Shown one piece after another: positions 25,947 to 33,869 of a stretch of DNA of 64,000 nucleotides. The notes under the pieces were generated by a model. The model was not told the origin of the DNA, made no database searches, and was given only the letters and a program-made list of their open reading frames with translations. The position numbers were made by a program, and so were the translations under genes. Every line of letters starts with the position of its first letter. Within the stretch, counting starts at the first letter, position 1. This DNA is from Vicinamibacterales bacterium (GTDB lineage: Bacteria; Acidobacteriota; Vicinamibacteria; Vicinamibacterales; 2-12-FULL-66-21), in NCBI GenBank assembly GCA_035699745.1, contig DASSPH010000104.1, forward strand, positions 1 to 64,000, written 5' to 3'.

Positions 25947-26947
25947 CGCAGCTCCGCCTCGACCGGCATCCCGGGCTTGAGGATCCCCTCGCGGTTGTCT
26001 GCGGTGATCTTCACGCGGTAGACCAGCTTGGATCGCTCCTCGGCGGTCTGGACGTTGCGGGGCGTGAATTCTGCCTTCGGCGAGATGAAGGTGACGGTGC
26101 CGGCGAGCCGCTGCCCGGCGTCGGTGACGATCGCGGCGGCCTGCCCGATCTTCAGCGTCGGCACCAGGCGCTCGTCCACGTAGACGTTGGCCCACGCATG
26201 ATCGAGGTCCGTGATGACGGCGAGAGGCGCACGCGGGGCGGCCATCTCTCCCGCATCGAGCAGCTTCGCCGTCACGACGCCGCTCACCGGCGCCTTGACG
26301 ACGGCGTCGCCGGCGTTCTTCTGCAGCGAGGCGATCTGCGCGTCGATGGCGGCGACACGCGCCCGGGCGGCGTCCAGCTCCTGCGGCCGGGCGCCGGCGC
26401 GCACGCGCGCCAGCGCGTCGGCCGCAGCCTGGGCGCGCTCCTGCGCGGCGCGCAGCCGCGCCGCCGCCACGTCCCGCCTCGTCCGCGCATCGTCGCGCTG
26501 CTTGACCGAGCCGGCGCTGGCGCGCAGCAGCCCTTCGAAGCGCTCGAGGTCCTGCGCCGCGGCGTCGACCTCCGCCTGCGCGCCGCGGACCTCCGCCTGG
26601 GCCGATTGCGCCTGTGCCGACGCCTGCCGGATGTCTTCGGCGCGCGAGCCGGCGCGCAGCAGCGCCAGCTGCGCCTCGGCCTGGGCGCGCTCCGCCCGGG
26701 CGCGCCGCAGCGCCAGCTCGGTGTCGGCGGTGTCGATGCGGGCGATGACGTCGCCGGCCGCGACCCGCGCCCCTTCGGCGGCCTTCATCTCCAGGAGCCG
26801 TCCGCCGACTTCGGCCGCGACGCGCACCTCCGTCGCTTCGACGTAGCCCGAGGCGCGCGGCGCCGCCGCACCGTTGCCGCGGGTGCATGCGAGCGCGGAC
26901 ATGGCGGCGAACACCAGGAACACGGCGGTCGAGAGTCGATGGCTCAT
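25943..26947 (-). CDS. HlyD-family periplasmic adaptor lipoprotein
   Basis: A 334-residue membrane-fusion protein. The N-terminus STAVFLVFAAMSALACTRG contains the lipobox SALAC, so it is probably an inner-membrane lipoprotein. A half lipoyl motif (VAAEVGGRLLEMKAAEGARV) is followed by a long alanine/arginine-rich coiled-coil hairpin (about residues 70-210). The second half lipoyl motif follows (GDAVVKAPVSGVVTAKLLDA), then beta-barrel domains (HAWANVYVDERLVPTLKIGQ). It bridges the ABC-2 permeases to the TolC-like channel. It overlaps the TetR gene by 4 bp upstream and the ATPase gene by 4 bp downstream. Confidence 0.94.
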   Translation of the reverse strand: MSHRLSTAVFLVFAAMSALACTRGNGAAAPRASGYVEATEVRVAAEVGGRLLEMKAAEGARVAAGDVIARIDTADTELALRRARAERAQAEAQLALLRAGSRAEDIRQASAQAQSAQAEVRGAQAEVDAAAQDLERFEGLLRASAGSVKQRDDARTRRDVAAARLRAAQERAQAAADALARVRAGARPQELDAARARVAAIDAQIASLQKNAGDAVVKAPVSGVVTAKLLDAGEMAAPRAPLAVITDLDHAWANVYVDERLVPTLKIGQAAAIVTDAGQRLAGTVTFISPKAEFTPRNVQTAEERSKLVYRVKITADNREGILKPGMPVEAELR

Positions 26948-27573
26948 GCGATCTTTCCTTCGAGCTGGGCCAGCGTGAGCCGCTGGACGTGCGCGACGAG
27001 GTCGTCGCGCGAGACGGCGAGGCGCGCGGACGGCGCGGCGCGCTCCAGTTTCCGGCGGAGCCGCGCCGACGCGAGGAAGAACATCAGCGGCGCGATGATG
27101 CCGCCCTGCAGCACCATCGGGTTGACCGGACGGAAGCGGCCGCGGCGGCAGCCCTCGGCGACGATGGCGCCGAGCGCCGCGAGCACGTCGCGGATGTATT
27201 CGACGGTGGCGGCGTCGACGTGCTCCCCCCCCTCGGCCAGCTCGCGCAGCCAGATCTTCGGGAAATGGGGCCGGGCTTCGGCGGCGCGGGCGATCGCCTC
27301 GACGTAGCGGCGGATCTTGTCGTCGGGGGGGTCGGGCGAGGCGACGACCTGCGCGACGTCGCGGCGCACGGCGTCGAACATGTCGCGCAGGATGGCGCGA
27401 TAGAGCGCGGCCTTGCTGTCGAAGTGGTAGTAGATCATCGCCTTGTTGAGCCGGGCGGCGCGGGCGATGCGGTCCATGTTGGCGCCGGCGTAGCCGCGCG
27501 CGGCGAACTCGGCCGCGGCGGCGGCGAAGACGCGGTGGCGGGAGTCGGCGGCGGCGCGCCTGGGACGGGGCAT
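26944..27573 (-). CDS. TetR-family repressor of the efflux operon
   Basis: A 209-residue regulator. The N-terminal helix-turn-helix covers about 12-58 (VFAAAAAEFAARGYAGANMD; LNKAMIYYHFDSKAALYRAI), the core TetR signature. The C-terminal ligand domain is helical, and the ligand is unknown. It is the first gene of the seven-gene operon, and its stop overlaps the adaptor start by 4 bp. A palindrome (27579-27598) ends 5 bp before its ATG, so it very likely represses its own operon. No Shine-Dalgarno sequence is visible between palindrome and ATG, which suggests leaderless or weak initiation. Confidence 0.94.
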   Translation of the reverse strand: MPRPRRAAADSRHRVFAAAAAEFAARGYAGANMDRIARAARLNKAMIYYHFDSKAALYRAILRDMFDAVRRDVAQVVASPDPPDDKIRRYVEAIARAAEARPHFPKIWLRELAEGGEHVDAATVEYIRDVLAALGAIVAEGCRRGRFRPVNPMVLQGGIIAPLMFFLASARLRRKLERAAPSARLAVSRDDLVAHVQRLTLAQLEGKIA

Positions 27574-27578
27574 GGGAA

Positions 27579-27598
27579 TTAACTAACTAGATAGTTAA
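27579..27598. promoter_or_regulatory. Palindromic operator for the TetR-type repressor
   Basis: TTAACTA (27579-27585) and TAGTTAA (27592-27598) are exact inverse complements around a 6 bp centre ACTAGA. This is an AT-rich island in very GC-rich DNA, immediately upstream of the TetR gene start. Size and symmetry fit TetR-family operators. Overlap with the promoter is likely given the position. Confidence 0.75.
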
Positions 27599-27640
27599 CT
27601 ACGTGAGCAGCGGATGTCAACCCGGCGAGGGGCGAGGCAT

Positions 27641-28065
27641 GTGAGCGACATCAAGAGTTTTCGCGACCTGGATGCGTGGCGAGTCGGCATGCAAGCCGTC
27701 GCAGAGACCTACCGGCTCACGAGCACGTTCCCCGACCGAGAGCGTACGGCCTGATCGCTCAAATGCGCCGCGCCGCGATCTCGATTCCCTCGAACGTGGC
27801 CGAGGGACAGGTCGTGCGCGCGCCACGCTGGTCGCTCCGGCAAGTCGCGATCGCGATCGCCTCCTGCGCTGAACTCGACACGCAACTCGATGCGGCCGTC
27901 CGGCTGCACGTCGTCGACGATCCCGGCGCCCTCCCGCTGCGACACCTGCTCGAACGCCTTCAGCAGGTGCTCCACGGCCTCCGCCGTGCGAAGCACCGCC
28001 AAATCGCCGCTGGCGCCGCCGCCGCGACCGGGATGCTGTTCATGGTCAGTCTCACACTGACCTAG
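27641..28065 (+). pseudogene. Frameshifted four-helix-bundle protein (23S rRNA-intervening-sequence family)
   Basis: From the GTG at 27641 the frame reads VSDIKSFRDLDAWRVGMQAV then ETYRLTSTFPDRER, the conserved start of this family. It then hits TGA at 27752. Shifting by one base restores the expected continuation: YGLIAQMRRAAISIPSNVAE then CAELDTQLDAAVRL, to the stop at 28065. A single base is missing in the arginine codon before TACGGC (near 27743-27745). The family forms small four-helix bundles of unknown role, often scattered singly. It is either a real pseudogene or an assembly error at one base. Confidence 0.85.
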
Positions 28066-28108
28066 CCGGTTCCGCACTCGAACCGCGAACCTCGATCCTC
28101 GCTCCTCG

Positions 28109-28852
28109 CTACAGCAGCTCCGACAACCGCGCGTACCCCGCCCGGCTGACCGGCAGCCGCGTGCCGTCGCGCAGCGTCGCCATCCGGCTGTCTTTCGCAT
28201 ACAGCTCCACCTTGGCGATCCGATCGACGTTGAGAATGAACGACCGGTGGATGCGCACGAAGCGCGCCGGATCCAGCATCGCCTCGACCGCGGCGAGCGT
28301 TTGATCTTTCAGGTACTGCTTGCCGCCCGACTTGAACGCGACGTAATCGTCCTGCGCCTCGACGTAGTCGATCGAGTCGGCCGGCAGCACGTGGACGTTG
28401 GCGCCGTCGCGAATCAGGATCCGCTCCGCCGGCCCGCTGCGCGGTTTCGCGTCGCGGACGAGGTCCTCCAGCGGCAGCGCCGCCCTGGCCCGCAGCCGCT
28501 CGCGCGCGCGCTGCATCGCCTCCTGAAACCGCTCGGCGCTGAACGGCTTGAGCAGGTAGTCGACGGCGTGCACCTCGAAGGCGCGCAGCGCGTACTGGTC
28601 GTAGGCGGTGACGAAGATCACCGGCTGGTCGCGGCCGAGCAGCTCCAGCACTTCGAAGCCGTCCAGCTTCGGCATCTGCACGTCGAGCAGCACCAGATCC
28701 GGCGTGTGCTCCGCCACCGCCTTGACGGCCTCGTAGCCGTTGGCGCAGTCCGCCACGATCTCGAGGCCGGGGTCCGCCGCGGCGTATTCGCGCAGCACCG
28801 CGCGCGCCAGCGGCTCGTCGTCCACGATCACGACGCGCAGCGTGTCACTCAT
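28109..28852 (-). CDS. LytTR-family response regulator
   Basis: A 247-residue regulator. The receiver domain covers about 5-120 with phosphoacceptor Asp57 (LVLLDVQMPKLDG), a conserved Thr/Ala region (VTAYDQYALRAFEVHAVDYL) and Lys in LLKPF. A C-terminal LytTR DNA-binding domain follows (VEAQDDYVAFKSGGKQYLKD; FVRIHRSFILNVDRIAKVEL). I take the ATG at 28852; the kinase gene ends 8 bp inside it, so the pair is coupled. It works with the adjacent LytS-type kinase and probably regulates the small membrane-protein genes upstream in the same cluster. Confidence 0.95.
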   Translation of the reverse strand: MSDTLRVVIVDDEPLARAVLREYAAADPGLEIVADCANGYEAVKAVAEHTPDLVLLDVQMPKLDGFEVLELLGRDQPVIFVTAYDQYALRAFEVHAVDYLLKPFSAERFQEAMQRARERLRARAALPLEDLVRDAKPRSGPAERILIRDGANVHVLPADSIDYVEAQDDYVAFKSGGKQYLKDQTLAAVEAMLDPARFVRIHRSFILNVDRIAKVELYAKDSRMATLRDGTRLPVSRAGYARLSELL

Positions 28853-29897
28853 GCGACGGAATCTCCACTCTGACGACGAACCGGCCGTCGCGCTCCTCGG
28901 TGGCGAGGAACGCCTCGCCGCCATAGGCGCTGTCGAGGCGCTCGCGCACGTTGCGCAGGCCGAGGCCGGTGCCCCGCCCCGGCGGACGATCGGGATCGCA
29001 GGGATTATCGACCGTAATCGCCAGCCCGGCGCCGTGCCGCCGGGCGCGCACGCGGACGATGCCCCCGTCGAGCACGTGCGCCACGCCGTGCGTCACCGCG
29101 TTCTCGACCAGCGGCTGCAGCAGCAGCGGCGGCACCGGCAGCGCGTCCGCCGCCGGCTCGCTCTCGATGTCCACCTGCAGCCGATCGCCGAAGCGCACCT
29201 GCTCCACCGACAGGAACTTGCGGACCAGCGCCAGCTCGGCCGACAGCGCAATCCGGCGGCGCGCCCCGAGCGCCAGCGTCTCGCGCAGGAAGTCGGCCAG
29301 GAGCAGGCACATGCGCCGCGCCGCCGCCGGCTCCGCGGTGGTCAGCGCGCTGATCGACTGGAGACTGTTGAACAGGAAATGCGGATCGATCTGCGATCGC
29401 AGCGCGCGCAGCTCGGCCTCGCGCGCGAGCACCTGCAGCTCGAGGCCGCGCCGCTCGGCGTCCCGCGAGACCGCGAAGGCCGCCGCGAGATAGCTCACCG
29501 CCATCGCCAGCAGATAGAGCAGAAAGCCGAACCCGAAGAGGGTCGGGGCGGCGGCGCGGAAGGAGCCGGCGAGGTCGCCGCGGCCGAACGACGCGATCAA
29601 TCCGAGCCACGCGCGGGCGATCAGCAGCCAGACCGCGCTCGAGAGAAACGCCGACATCGTCGCCGTCGCGGCGACGCGGAGCGCGCCGGTCCGATCCACC
29701 GGCGAACCGCCGGTCACGTACCACGCCGACAGACAGAGGAATCCGTAGGAGATGGCCAGCGGGATGGCGACCGCGGCGGCCGTGCCCCAGGCAAACACCC
29801 CCTGCACCGCCAGCAGCCCCGCGAGCAGGGCGCCGAGCGGCACCCAGATCGCGATGTAGGCCGCGAGAGTCCCTGGGCGCGCCAGGATCGGGTGCAT
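28845..29897 (-). CDS. LytS/YehU-type sensor histidine kinase
   Basis: A 350-residue membrane kinase. The N-terminal half has about five hydrophobic segments (LAAYIAIWVPLGALLAGLLA; AAVAIPLAISYGFLCLSAWY; TLFGFGFLLYLLAMAVSYLA) and no recognised ligand domain. The His_kinase domain has phosphoacceptor His173 in QIDPHFLFNSLQSI. The HATPase part has PLVENAVTHGV and the G-box GTGLGLRNVRERLDSAYGG. It lies 3 bp after the LiaF-like gene and overlaps the LytTR regulator, so all belong to one operon. The signal may be membrane state, sensed through the TM domain or the LiaF-like partner. Confidence 0.94.
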   Translation of the reverse strand: MHPILARPGTLAAYIAIWVPLGALLAGLLAVQGVFAWGTAAAVAIPLAISYGFLCLSAWYVTGGSPVDRTGALRVAATATMSAFLSSAVWLLIARAWLGLIASFGRGDLAGSFRAAAPTLFGFGFLLYLLAMAVSYLAAAFAVSRDAERRGLELQVLAREAELRALRSQIDPHFLFNSLQSISALTTAEPAAARRMCLLLADFLRETLALGARRRIALSAELALVRKFLSVEQVRFGDRLQVDIESEPAADALPVPPLLLQPLVENAVTHGVAHVLDGGIVRVRARRHGAGLAITVDNPCDPDRPPGRGTGLGLRNVRERLDSAYGGEAFLATEERDGRFVVRVEIPSHE

Positions 29898-29900
29898 GCG

Positions 29901-30656
29901 CTAGGCGACCGGCTGCTGCTCGAGCCGATCGCCGCGGTTCTTGATCGTGACGCCGCCCATGATCACCACGCCGCGGACGACGAGCCGCTTGAGCGGGCCG
30001 CCCTGCGGCGCGCGCGTCTTGTCCTCGACGCCGCCCATCAACGGCATCACCCGTGTCACCACCGTCCAGTCGTCCGGCACCTTGATGTCGATGCCGCCCC
30101 AGAACGCGAACACCTCGATCGCCGCCTCGCGCCCCGGCGGGATCGAGGCCTGGCGCAGGTCGATCTCGCAGCCGCCCATCACCGCCGTCAGGTCCGCGCC
30201 GACGAACGCCTGCGAGCTGCTGCGCCGCGACACGCCGCCCATGATCGCGAAGGCGCTGAAGCTCGATTGCCCGTCGGACGCCGCCTCGGCCGGATCGCGG
30301 CGCCGTCCGCCGAATCCGCGCCACACCATGTACCCGCCGAGGGCGACGAGCAGCAGCGGCATCAGATCGCGCACGTTGATGGTGAAGTAGAGGATGCCGT
30401 TCAGCAGCATCCAGGCGCCGACGCCGATGAAGATCAGCCCGCTCACCCATCCGTGGCCGCTGCTGCGCGCCTGAACGATTTTCAGCAACCCGACCGCGAC
30501 GAGCCCGGCGGGCCAGTAGCGGATGTAGTCGCGCGCGTTCAGCACCTCGAGGTTGTCGAGCGTGAACAGCACGCCGAGGGCGACGATCATCAGACCGAAG
30601 AGGACCTGCGCGCTCGGGCCGCGACGCGCCGCGGGCGGTGCGGGGGACATGGTCAT
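29901..30656 (-). CDS. LiaF-like transmembrane protein (DUF5668 plus toast-rack domain)
   Basis: A 251-residue protein. Four N-terminal hydrophobic segments (VLFGLMIVALGVLFTLDNLE; WPAGLVAVGLLKIVQA; WVSGLIFIGVGAWMLLNGIL; DLMPLLLVALGGYMVWRGFG) match DUF5668. A C-terminal beta-domain of the LiaF type has repeating M-G-G turns (FAIMGGVSRRS; TAVMGGCEIDLRQASIPPG; FAFWGGIDIKVPDDW; VMPLMGGVEDKT). In Firmicutes, LiaF restrains the LiaS kinase; here the neighbour kinase is LytS-type. The start ATG overlaps the previous gene's stop by 4 bp. The alternative ATG two codons in is equally plausible. Confidence 0.88.
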   Translation of the reverse strand: MTMSPAPPAARRGPSAQVLFGLMIVALGVLFTLDNLEVLNARDYIRYWPAGLVAVGLLKIVQARSSGHGWVSGLIFIGVGAWMLLNGILYFTINVRDLMPLLLVALGGYMVWRGFGGRRRDPAEAASDGQSSFSAFAIMGGVSRRSSSQAFVGADLTAVMGGCEIDLRQASIPPGREAAIEVFAFWGGIDIKVPDDWTVVTRVMPLMGGVEDKTRAPQGGPLKRLVVRGVVIMGGVTIKNRGDRLEQQPVA

Positions 30657-31039
30657 CGCCAGCCTCGAATCGCGATCAGCGCGCCGACGAGAATCAACAG
30701 GAGCGGCCAGGACGTCGCGAACGTGAGTCCGAACACGTTGGCCTGCGAGATCAGGATCCAGCAGCCCAGCCCCACGAGCCAGACGCCGCCGAACCATCCC
30801 TGAGCGCGAGCCTCGCGGATCTTCCCGGGCACCGGGCCGTCGCCGTGTCCGACGCGGCTGTACGAGCCGAGCACGATCGAAGCGCCGATGGCGATGAGCA
30901 CGAACGGACCAATCAGCCGTCCCGCTTTGACGTCCACCGCGCCCGTCGTATCGAGCAGCATCGCGAACCCGACCGCCAGCACCACCGCGCCGGCGGTGAT
31001 GGCTCCCGTCTGCACCCGCGGTCCCGGTCCGTCACCCAT
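30653..31039 (-). CDS. Small membrane protein, DUF5668-like
   Basis: A 128-residue protein with about four hydrophobic segments: AITAGAVVLAVGFAMLLDTT, LIGPFVLIAIGASIVLGSYS, GWFGGVWLVGLGCWILISQA and WPLLLILVGALIAIRGWR. The closing helix is the one found in LiaI/LiaF N-termini. The ATG at 31039 has GAGAGG 7-8 bp upstream. It is co-translated with the LiaF-like gene (4 bp overlap) and probably acts with it in membrane-stress sensing. Frames extending upstream of this ATG lack conserved character. Confidence 0.82.
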   Translation of the reverse strand: MGDGPGPRVQTGAITAGAVVLAVGFAMLLDTTGAVDVKAGRLIGPFVLIAIGASIVLGSYSRVGHGDGPVPGKIREARAQGWFGGVWLVGLGCWILISQANVFGLTFATSWPLLLILVGALIAIRGWR

Positions 31040-31089
31040 CGTCGTGCCTCTCGGTAATGCTTCGCGTGTCGGCCGGATTCCGCACATCA

Positions 31090-31290
31090 TCACAGGAACC
31101 GCCACAGCGCCTGGAACCAGCCGGCGACCTGCGCGACCAGCACCACGGCGAGCGCGCCGTAGTCGCGGTCGGCCACCGCCGAGAGCACCGGGTCCGGCCG
31201 GGTCCACCAGAGGGACATCAACGCACCGGCCGCCATCGCGCTGGCGAGCCCGACGGCGGCGTTCAGCTGAAGGGCGATGCGAGTAGTCAT
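31090..31290 (-). CDS. Small two-helix membrane protein, unknown
   Basis: A 66-residue protein, MTTRIALQLNAAVGLASAMA onwards, with one clear helix at about 8-28 and a second at about 45-64 (YGALAVVLVAQVAGWFQALW). AGAGGA lies upstream of the ATG at a reasonable distance. It is probably the first gene of the LiaF-LytS-LytTR cluster, 50 bp before the next start. I do not recognise a family. It is divergent from the M24 peptidase gene. Confidence 0.7.
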   Translation of the reverse strand: MTTRIALQLNAAVGLASAMAAGALMSLWWTRPDPVLSAVADRDYGALAVVLVAQVAGWFQALWRFL

Positions 31291-31405
31291 GCCTGCGTTC
31301 CTCTCACCGTCAGATTACGCAGCCGCCGGCCCGCCGGTGGGCGGTTTCCGGCGAATGGCGCTCCGGCGCCGGCAAATGCCGCCGAAGCTTGGTAACATCC
31401 TGCTC

Positions 31406-32827
31406 ATGCACAGCCATGTGAGACGGATGGCGCTGGCACTCGTGTGCCTCGCGGGGGCGGCGTCCGCCGTGGCGGCGGGTCCGCTGCAGGACGACTTGAA
31501 GGCCCGCCGGGGCCGCGCCATGGAACGGCTCGGCCCCGACGCCCTCGCCATCTTCTGGAGCGCGCCCGAGCGCGTCTACTCCACCGACGTCAACTACGAG
31601 TACCGCCAGGACAGCAATCTGCTCTACCTCACCGGCATCGATCAGGAGGACACGATCCTCGTCCTCATGCCGGGCAACGCCGCGCGCAAGGAAGTGCTCT
31701 TCATCCGCGAGGCCGACGCCCGCCGCGAGCACTGGAACGGGCACAGCCTGACGCCCGCGGAAGCGGCCGCGCAGAGCGGGATCGCCGCGGTCATGACGCT
31801 CAACCAGTTCGAAGGGTTCGTCGCCGGCGCGCTGTCGAACCAGGACCGGCCGATCGCCACGCTGTCGCTGCTGCTGGAGCCGCAGCGCAACCTCACCGAT
31901 CCGCCGGGTCCCGCCCGCCAGTTCGCCGCCCGCCTGCGCGAGCGGTTCTTCGGGTTCCAGGTGAAGGACGCGACGCCGGTGCTCAGCGAACTGCGGCAGA
32001 TCAAGACGCCCTACGAGCAGGACCTGATCCGCAAGAGCGCACTCATTTCCGGCGAGGCGCACAAGGCGGGGATGCGGGCCGCCGCGCCGGGCAAGTACGA
32101 GTACGAAGTCGAAGCCGCCATCGAAGAGGTGTACCTGCGCAACGGCGCGATGAGCTGGGGGTACCCCTCGATCGTCGGCAGCGGCCCGAACGCGACCATC
32201 CTCCACTACAACAAGTCGTCGCGGCAGATGCAGAGCGGCGACCTGCTGCTCGTCGATGCCGCCGCCAACTATCAGGGGCTGACGGTCGACATCACGCGCA
32301 CCTATCCGGTCAACGGCCGGTTCACGCCGGAGCAGCGCCAGATCTACGAGATCGTCCATGCGGCGCAGGAAGCGGGTATCAAGGCGGCGAAGATCGGCGC
32401 GCGCACGCAGGACATTCAGAACGCCTGCGACGAGGTCCTTCGCGCCGGGCTGGTGAAGCTCGGCCTCGTCACCGAGCCCGCCGGCAACCAGTTCAAGATC
32501 TGGGCGACCCATGGCGTGACCCACTGGATCGGCCATGACGTGCACGACGTCGGCGTCCGCGGGAAGCCGCTCGCCGCCGGGATGACCTTCGTGATCGAGC
32601 CGGGAATCTACATCCGTGAAGCGGCGCTCGAGAACCTGCCGAAGACCGCCGAGAACGCCGCCTTCGCCGCAGGAGTTCGCGCCGCGGTGCAGAAGTACAA
32701 GGACATCGGCGTGCGCATCGAGGACTCGTTCCTGCTGACGGAGAGCGGGCTGGAAAACCTGTCGCGCGCCGTGCCCCGGACGCTCGACGCCGTCGAACGC
32801 TTCATGGCAGACAAGGGGACGCGTTGA
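31406..32827 (+). CDS. Xaa-Pro aminopeptidase (M24 family), exported
   Basis: A 473-residue metallopeptidase that removes N-terminal residues before proline. A signal peptide (MALALVCLAGAASAVAAG) precedes an aminopeptidase-P N-terminal domain (YRQDSNLLYLTGIDQEDTIL). The pita-bread catalytic domain has all five metal ligands in order: Asp in LLLVDAAANYQG, Asp in VDITRTYPVNG, His in HDVHDVGVRGKP, Glu in FVIEPGIYI and Glu in GVRIEDSFLLT. The ATG at 31406 is the one directly before the signal peptide. The stop overlaps the next gene's TTG start (TTGA). Likely periplasmic peptide turnover. Confidence 0.94.
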   Translation: MHSHVRRMALALVCLAGAASAVAAGPLQDDLKARRGRAMERLGPDALAIFWSAPERVYSTDVNYEYRQDSNLLYLTGIDQEDTILVLMPGNAARKEVLFIREADARREHWNGHSLTPAEAAAQSGIAAVMTLNQFEGFVAGALSNQDRPIATLSLLLEPQRNLTDPPGPARQFAARLRERFFGFQVKDATPVLSELRQIKTPYEQDLIRKSALISGEAHKAGMRAAAPGKYEYEVEAAIEEVYLRNGAMSWGYPSIVGSGPNATILHYNKSSRQMQSGDLLLVDAAANYQGLTVDITRTYPVNGRFTPEQRQIYEIVHAAQEAGIKAAKIGARTQDIQNACDEVLRAGLVKLGLVTEPAGNQFKIWATHGVTHWIGHDVHDVGVRGKPLAAGMTFVIEPGIYIREAALENLPKTAENAAFAAGVRAAVQKYKDIGVRIEDSFLLTESGLENLSRAVPRTLDAVERFMADKGTR

Positions 32828-33843
32828 AGAAGGCGGTACTCGTCGTTCTCGGCCTCCTCGCCGCGGTCGTCGTCATCGGGCTGCCGCTCTTGGTCGGCGT
32901 GCGCCCGTTCATCGGCCCCAAGGCGCGGCCGCTCACCGACCGCCGGTTCGAGCCGACGCCGGCGCGCATGGAACGGGGCAGGTACCTCGTGACCAGCGGG
33001 ACGGCGCCGTGCGTCCTCTGTCATTCTCCGCTGGACGTGTCGGGAGGCGGGTTGCGCGTGCCTGCCGGCCAGGAACTGACCGGACGCAACTGGGCGCCGG
33101 ACGGCGCGCCGTTCCTCACCGCGCAGAACCTGACGCCGGATCCCGAGACCGGCATCGGCAAGCTGTCGGACGATCAGCTCGCGCGCGCGATCCGCGAGGG
33201 AATCTCGCACGACGGACGGGCGCTGTTCCCGATCATGCCCTACGGCAACTTCAGCGCGATGAGCGACGAAGACCTCGCGTCCATCGTCGTGTACCTGCGA
33301 TCGCTGCCGCCGGTGCGCCACGCGAGTGCGCCAAGCGCGATTCCGTTTCCGCTCAACCGGCTGATCAACGGGGCGCCGCGTCCGGTTGAATCCCCGGTGA
33401 CGCCGGATCTGTCGACGCCCGAGAAGCGCGGGGCGTACATCGCGCGCGTGGCGGTCTGCACCGATTGCCATTCGCCGCGCGACGACCGCGGGAATCGCCC
33501 CGACGGCATGGAGTTCGGCGGCGGCACGGCGATGACCTACGAGGGACGGAAAACGGTCTACAGCGCCAACATCACGCCGGGCGTCAACGGCATCCCGTAC
33601 TACACCGAGGCGCTCTTCATCGAAGCGATGCGGACCGGCAAGGTGCGTTCGCGCGAGCTCGATCCGATGATGCCGACGATCTACTACCGGAACATGACCG
33701 ACGGGGACCTGAAGGATCTCTTCGCCTACCTGAAGTCGCTCGCCGCGGTGGATCACTACGTGGACAACACGATGGCGCCGACGAAGTGCGAGCGCTGCAA
33801 GCTCACGCACGGTGGCGGCGAGCGGAACCGGCCGCAGACGTAG
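32824..33843 (+). CDS. Membrane-anchored diheme c-type cytochrome
   Basis: A 339-residue protein with one N-terminal helix (VLVVLGLLAAVVVIGLPLLV) and two cytochrome c domains. Haem motifs are CVLCH (63-67) and CTDCH (212-216). Likely axial methionines lie in ALFPIMPYGNFSAMSDEDLA and in ELDPMMPTIYYRNMTDGDL. A third Cys pair (KCERCKL) near the C-terminus lacks the histidine, so it is not a haem site. The TTG start overlaps the M24 peptidase stop by 4 bp. It resembles diheme subunits of periplasmic alcohol or aldehyde dehydrogenases; its partner is not adjacent. It should carry electrons on the periplasmic face. Confidence 0.9.
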   Translation: MKKAVLVVLGLLAAVVVIGLPLLVGVRPFIGPKARPLTDRRFEPTPARMERGRYLVTSGTAPCVLCHSPLDVSGGGLRVPAGQELTGRNWAPDGAPFLTAQNLTPDPETGIGKLSDDQLARAIREGISHDGRALFPIMPYGNFSAMSDEDLASIVVYLRSLPPVRHASAPSAIPFPLNRLINGAPRPVESPVTPDLSTPEKRGAYIARVAVCTDCHSPRDDRGNRPDGMEFGGGTAMTYEGRKTVYSANITPGVNGIPYYTEALFIEAMRTGKVRSRELDPMMPTIYYRNMTDGDLKDLFAYLKSLAAVDHYVDNTMAPTKCERCKLTHGGGERNRPQT

Positions 33844-33869
33844 GCCGGTCCTCCAGCGCCTGCCGGCTG

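Noticed and set aside
25947-26888. N-terminal extension of the first efflux ATPase frame
   Set aside because: It overlaps the adaptor gene in another register and has no ATPase features.
27676-28065. Intact 129-residue protein starting inside the four-helix-bundle region
   Set aside because: The conserved N-terminal helix lies in a different frame upstream, so this is the second half of a frameshifted gene.
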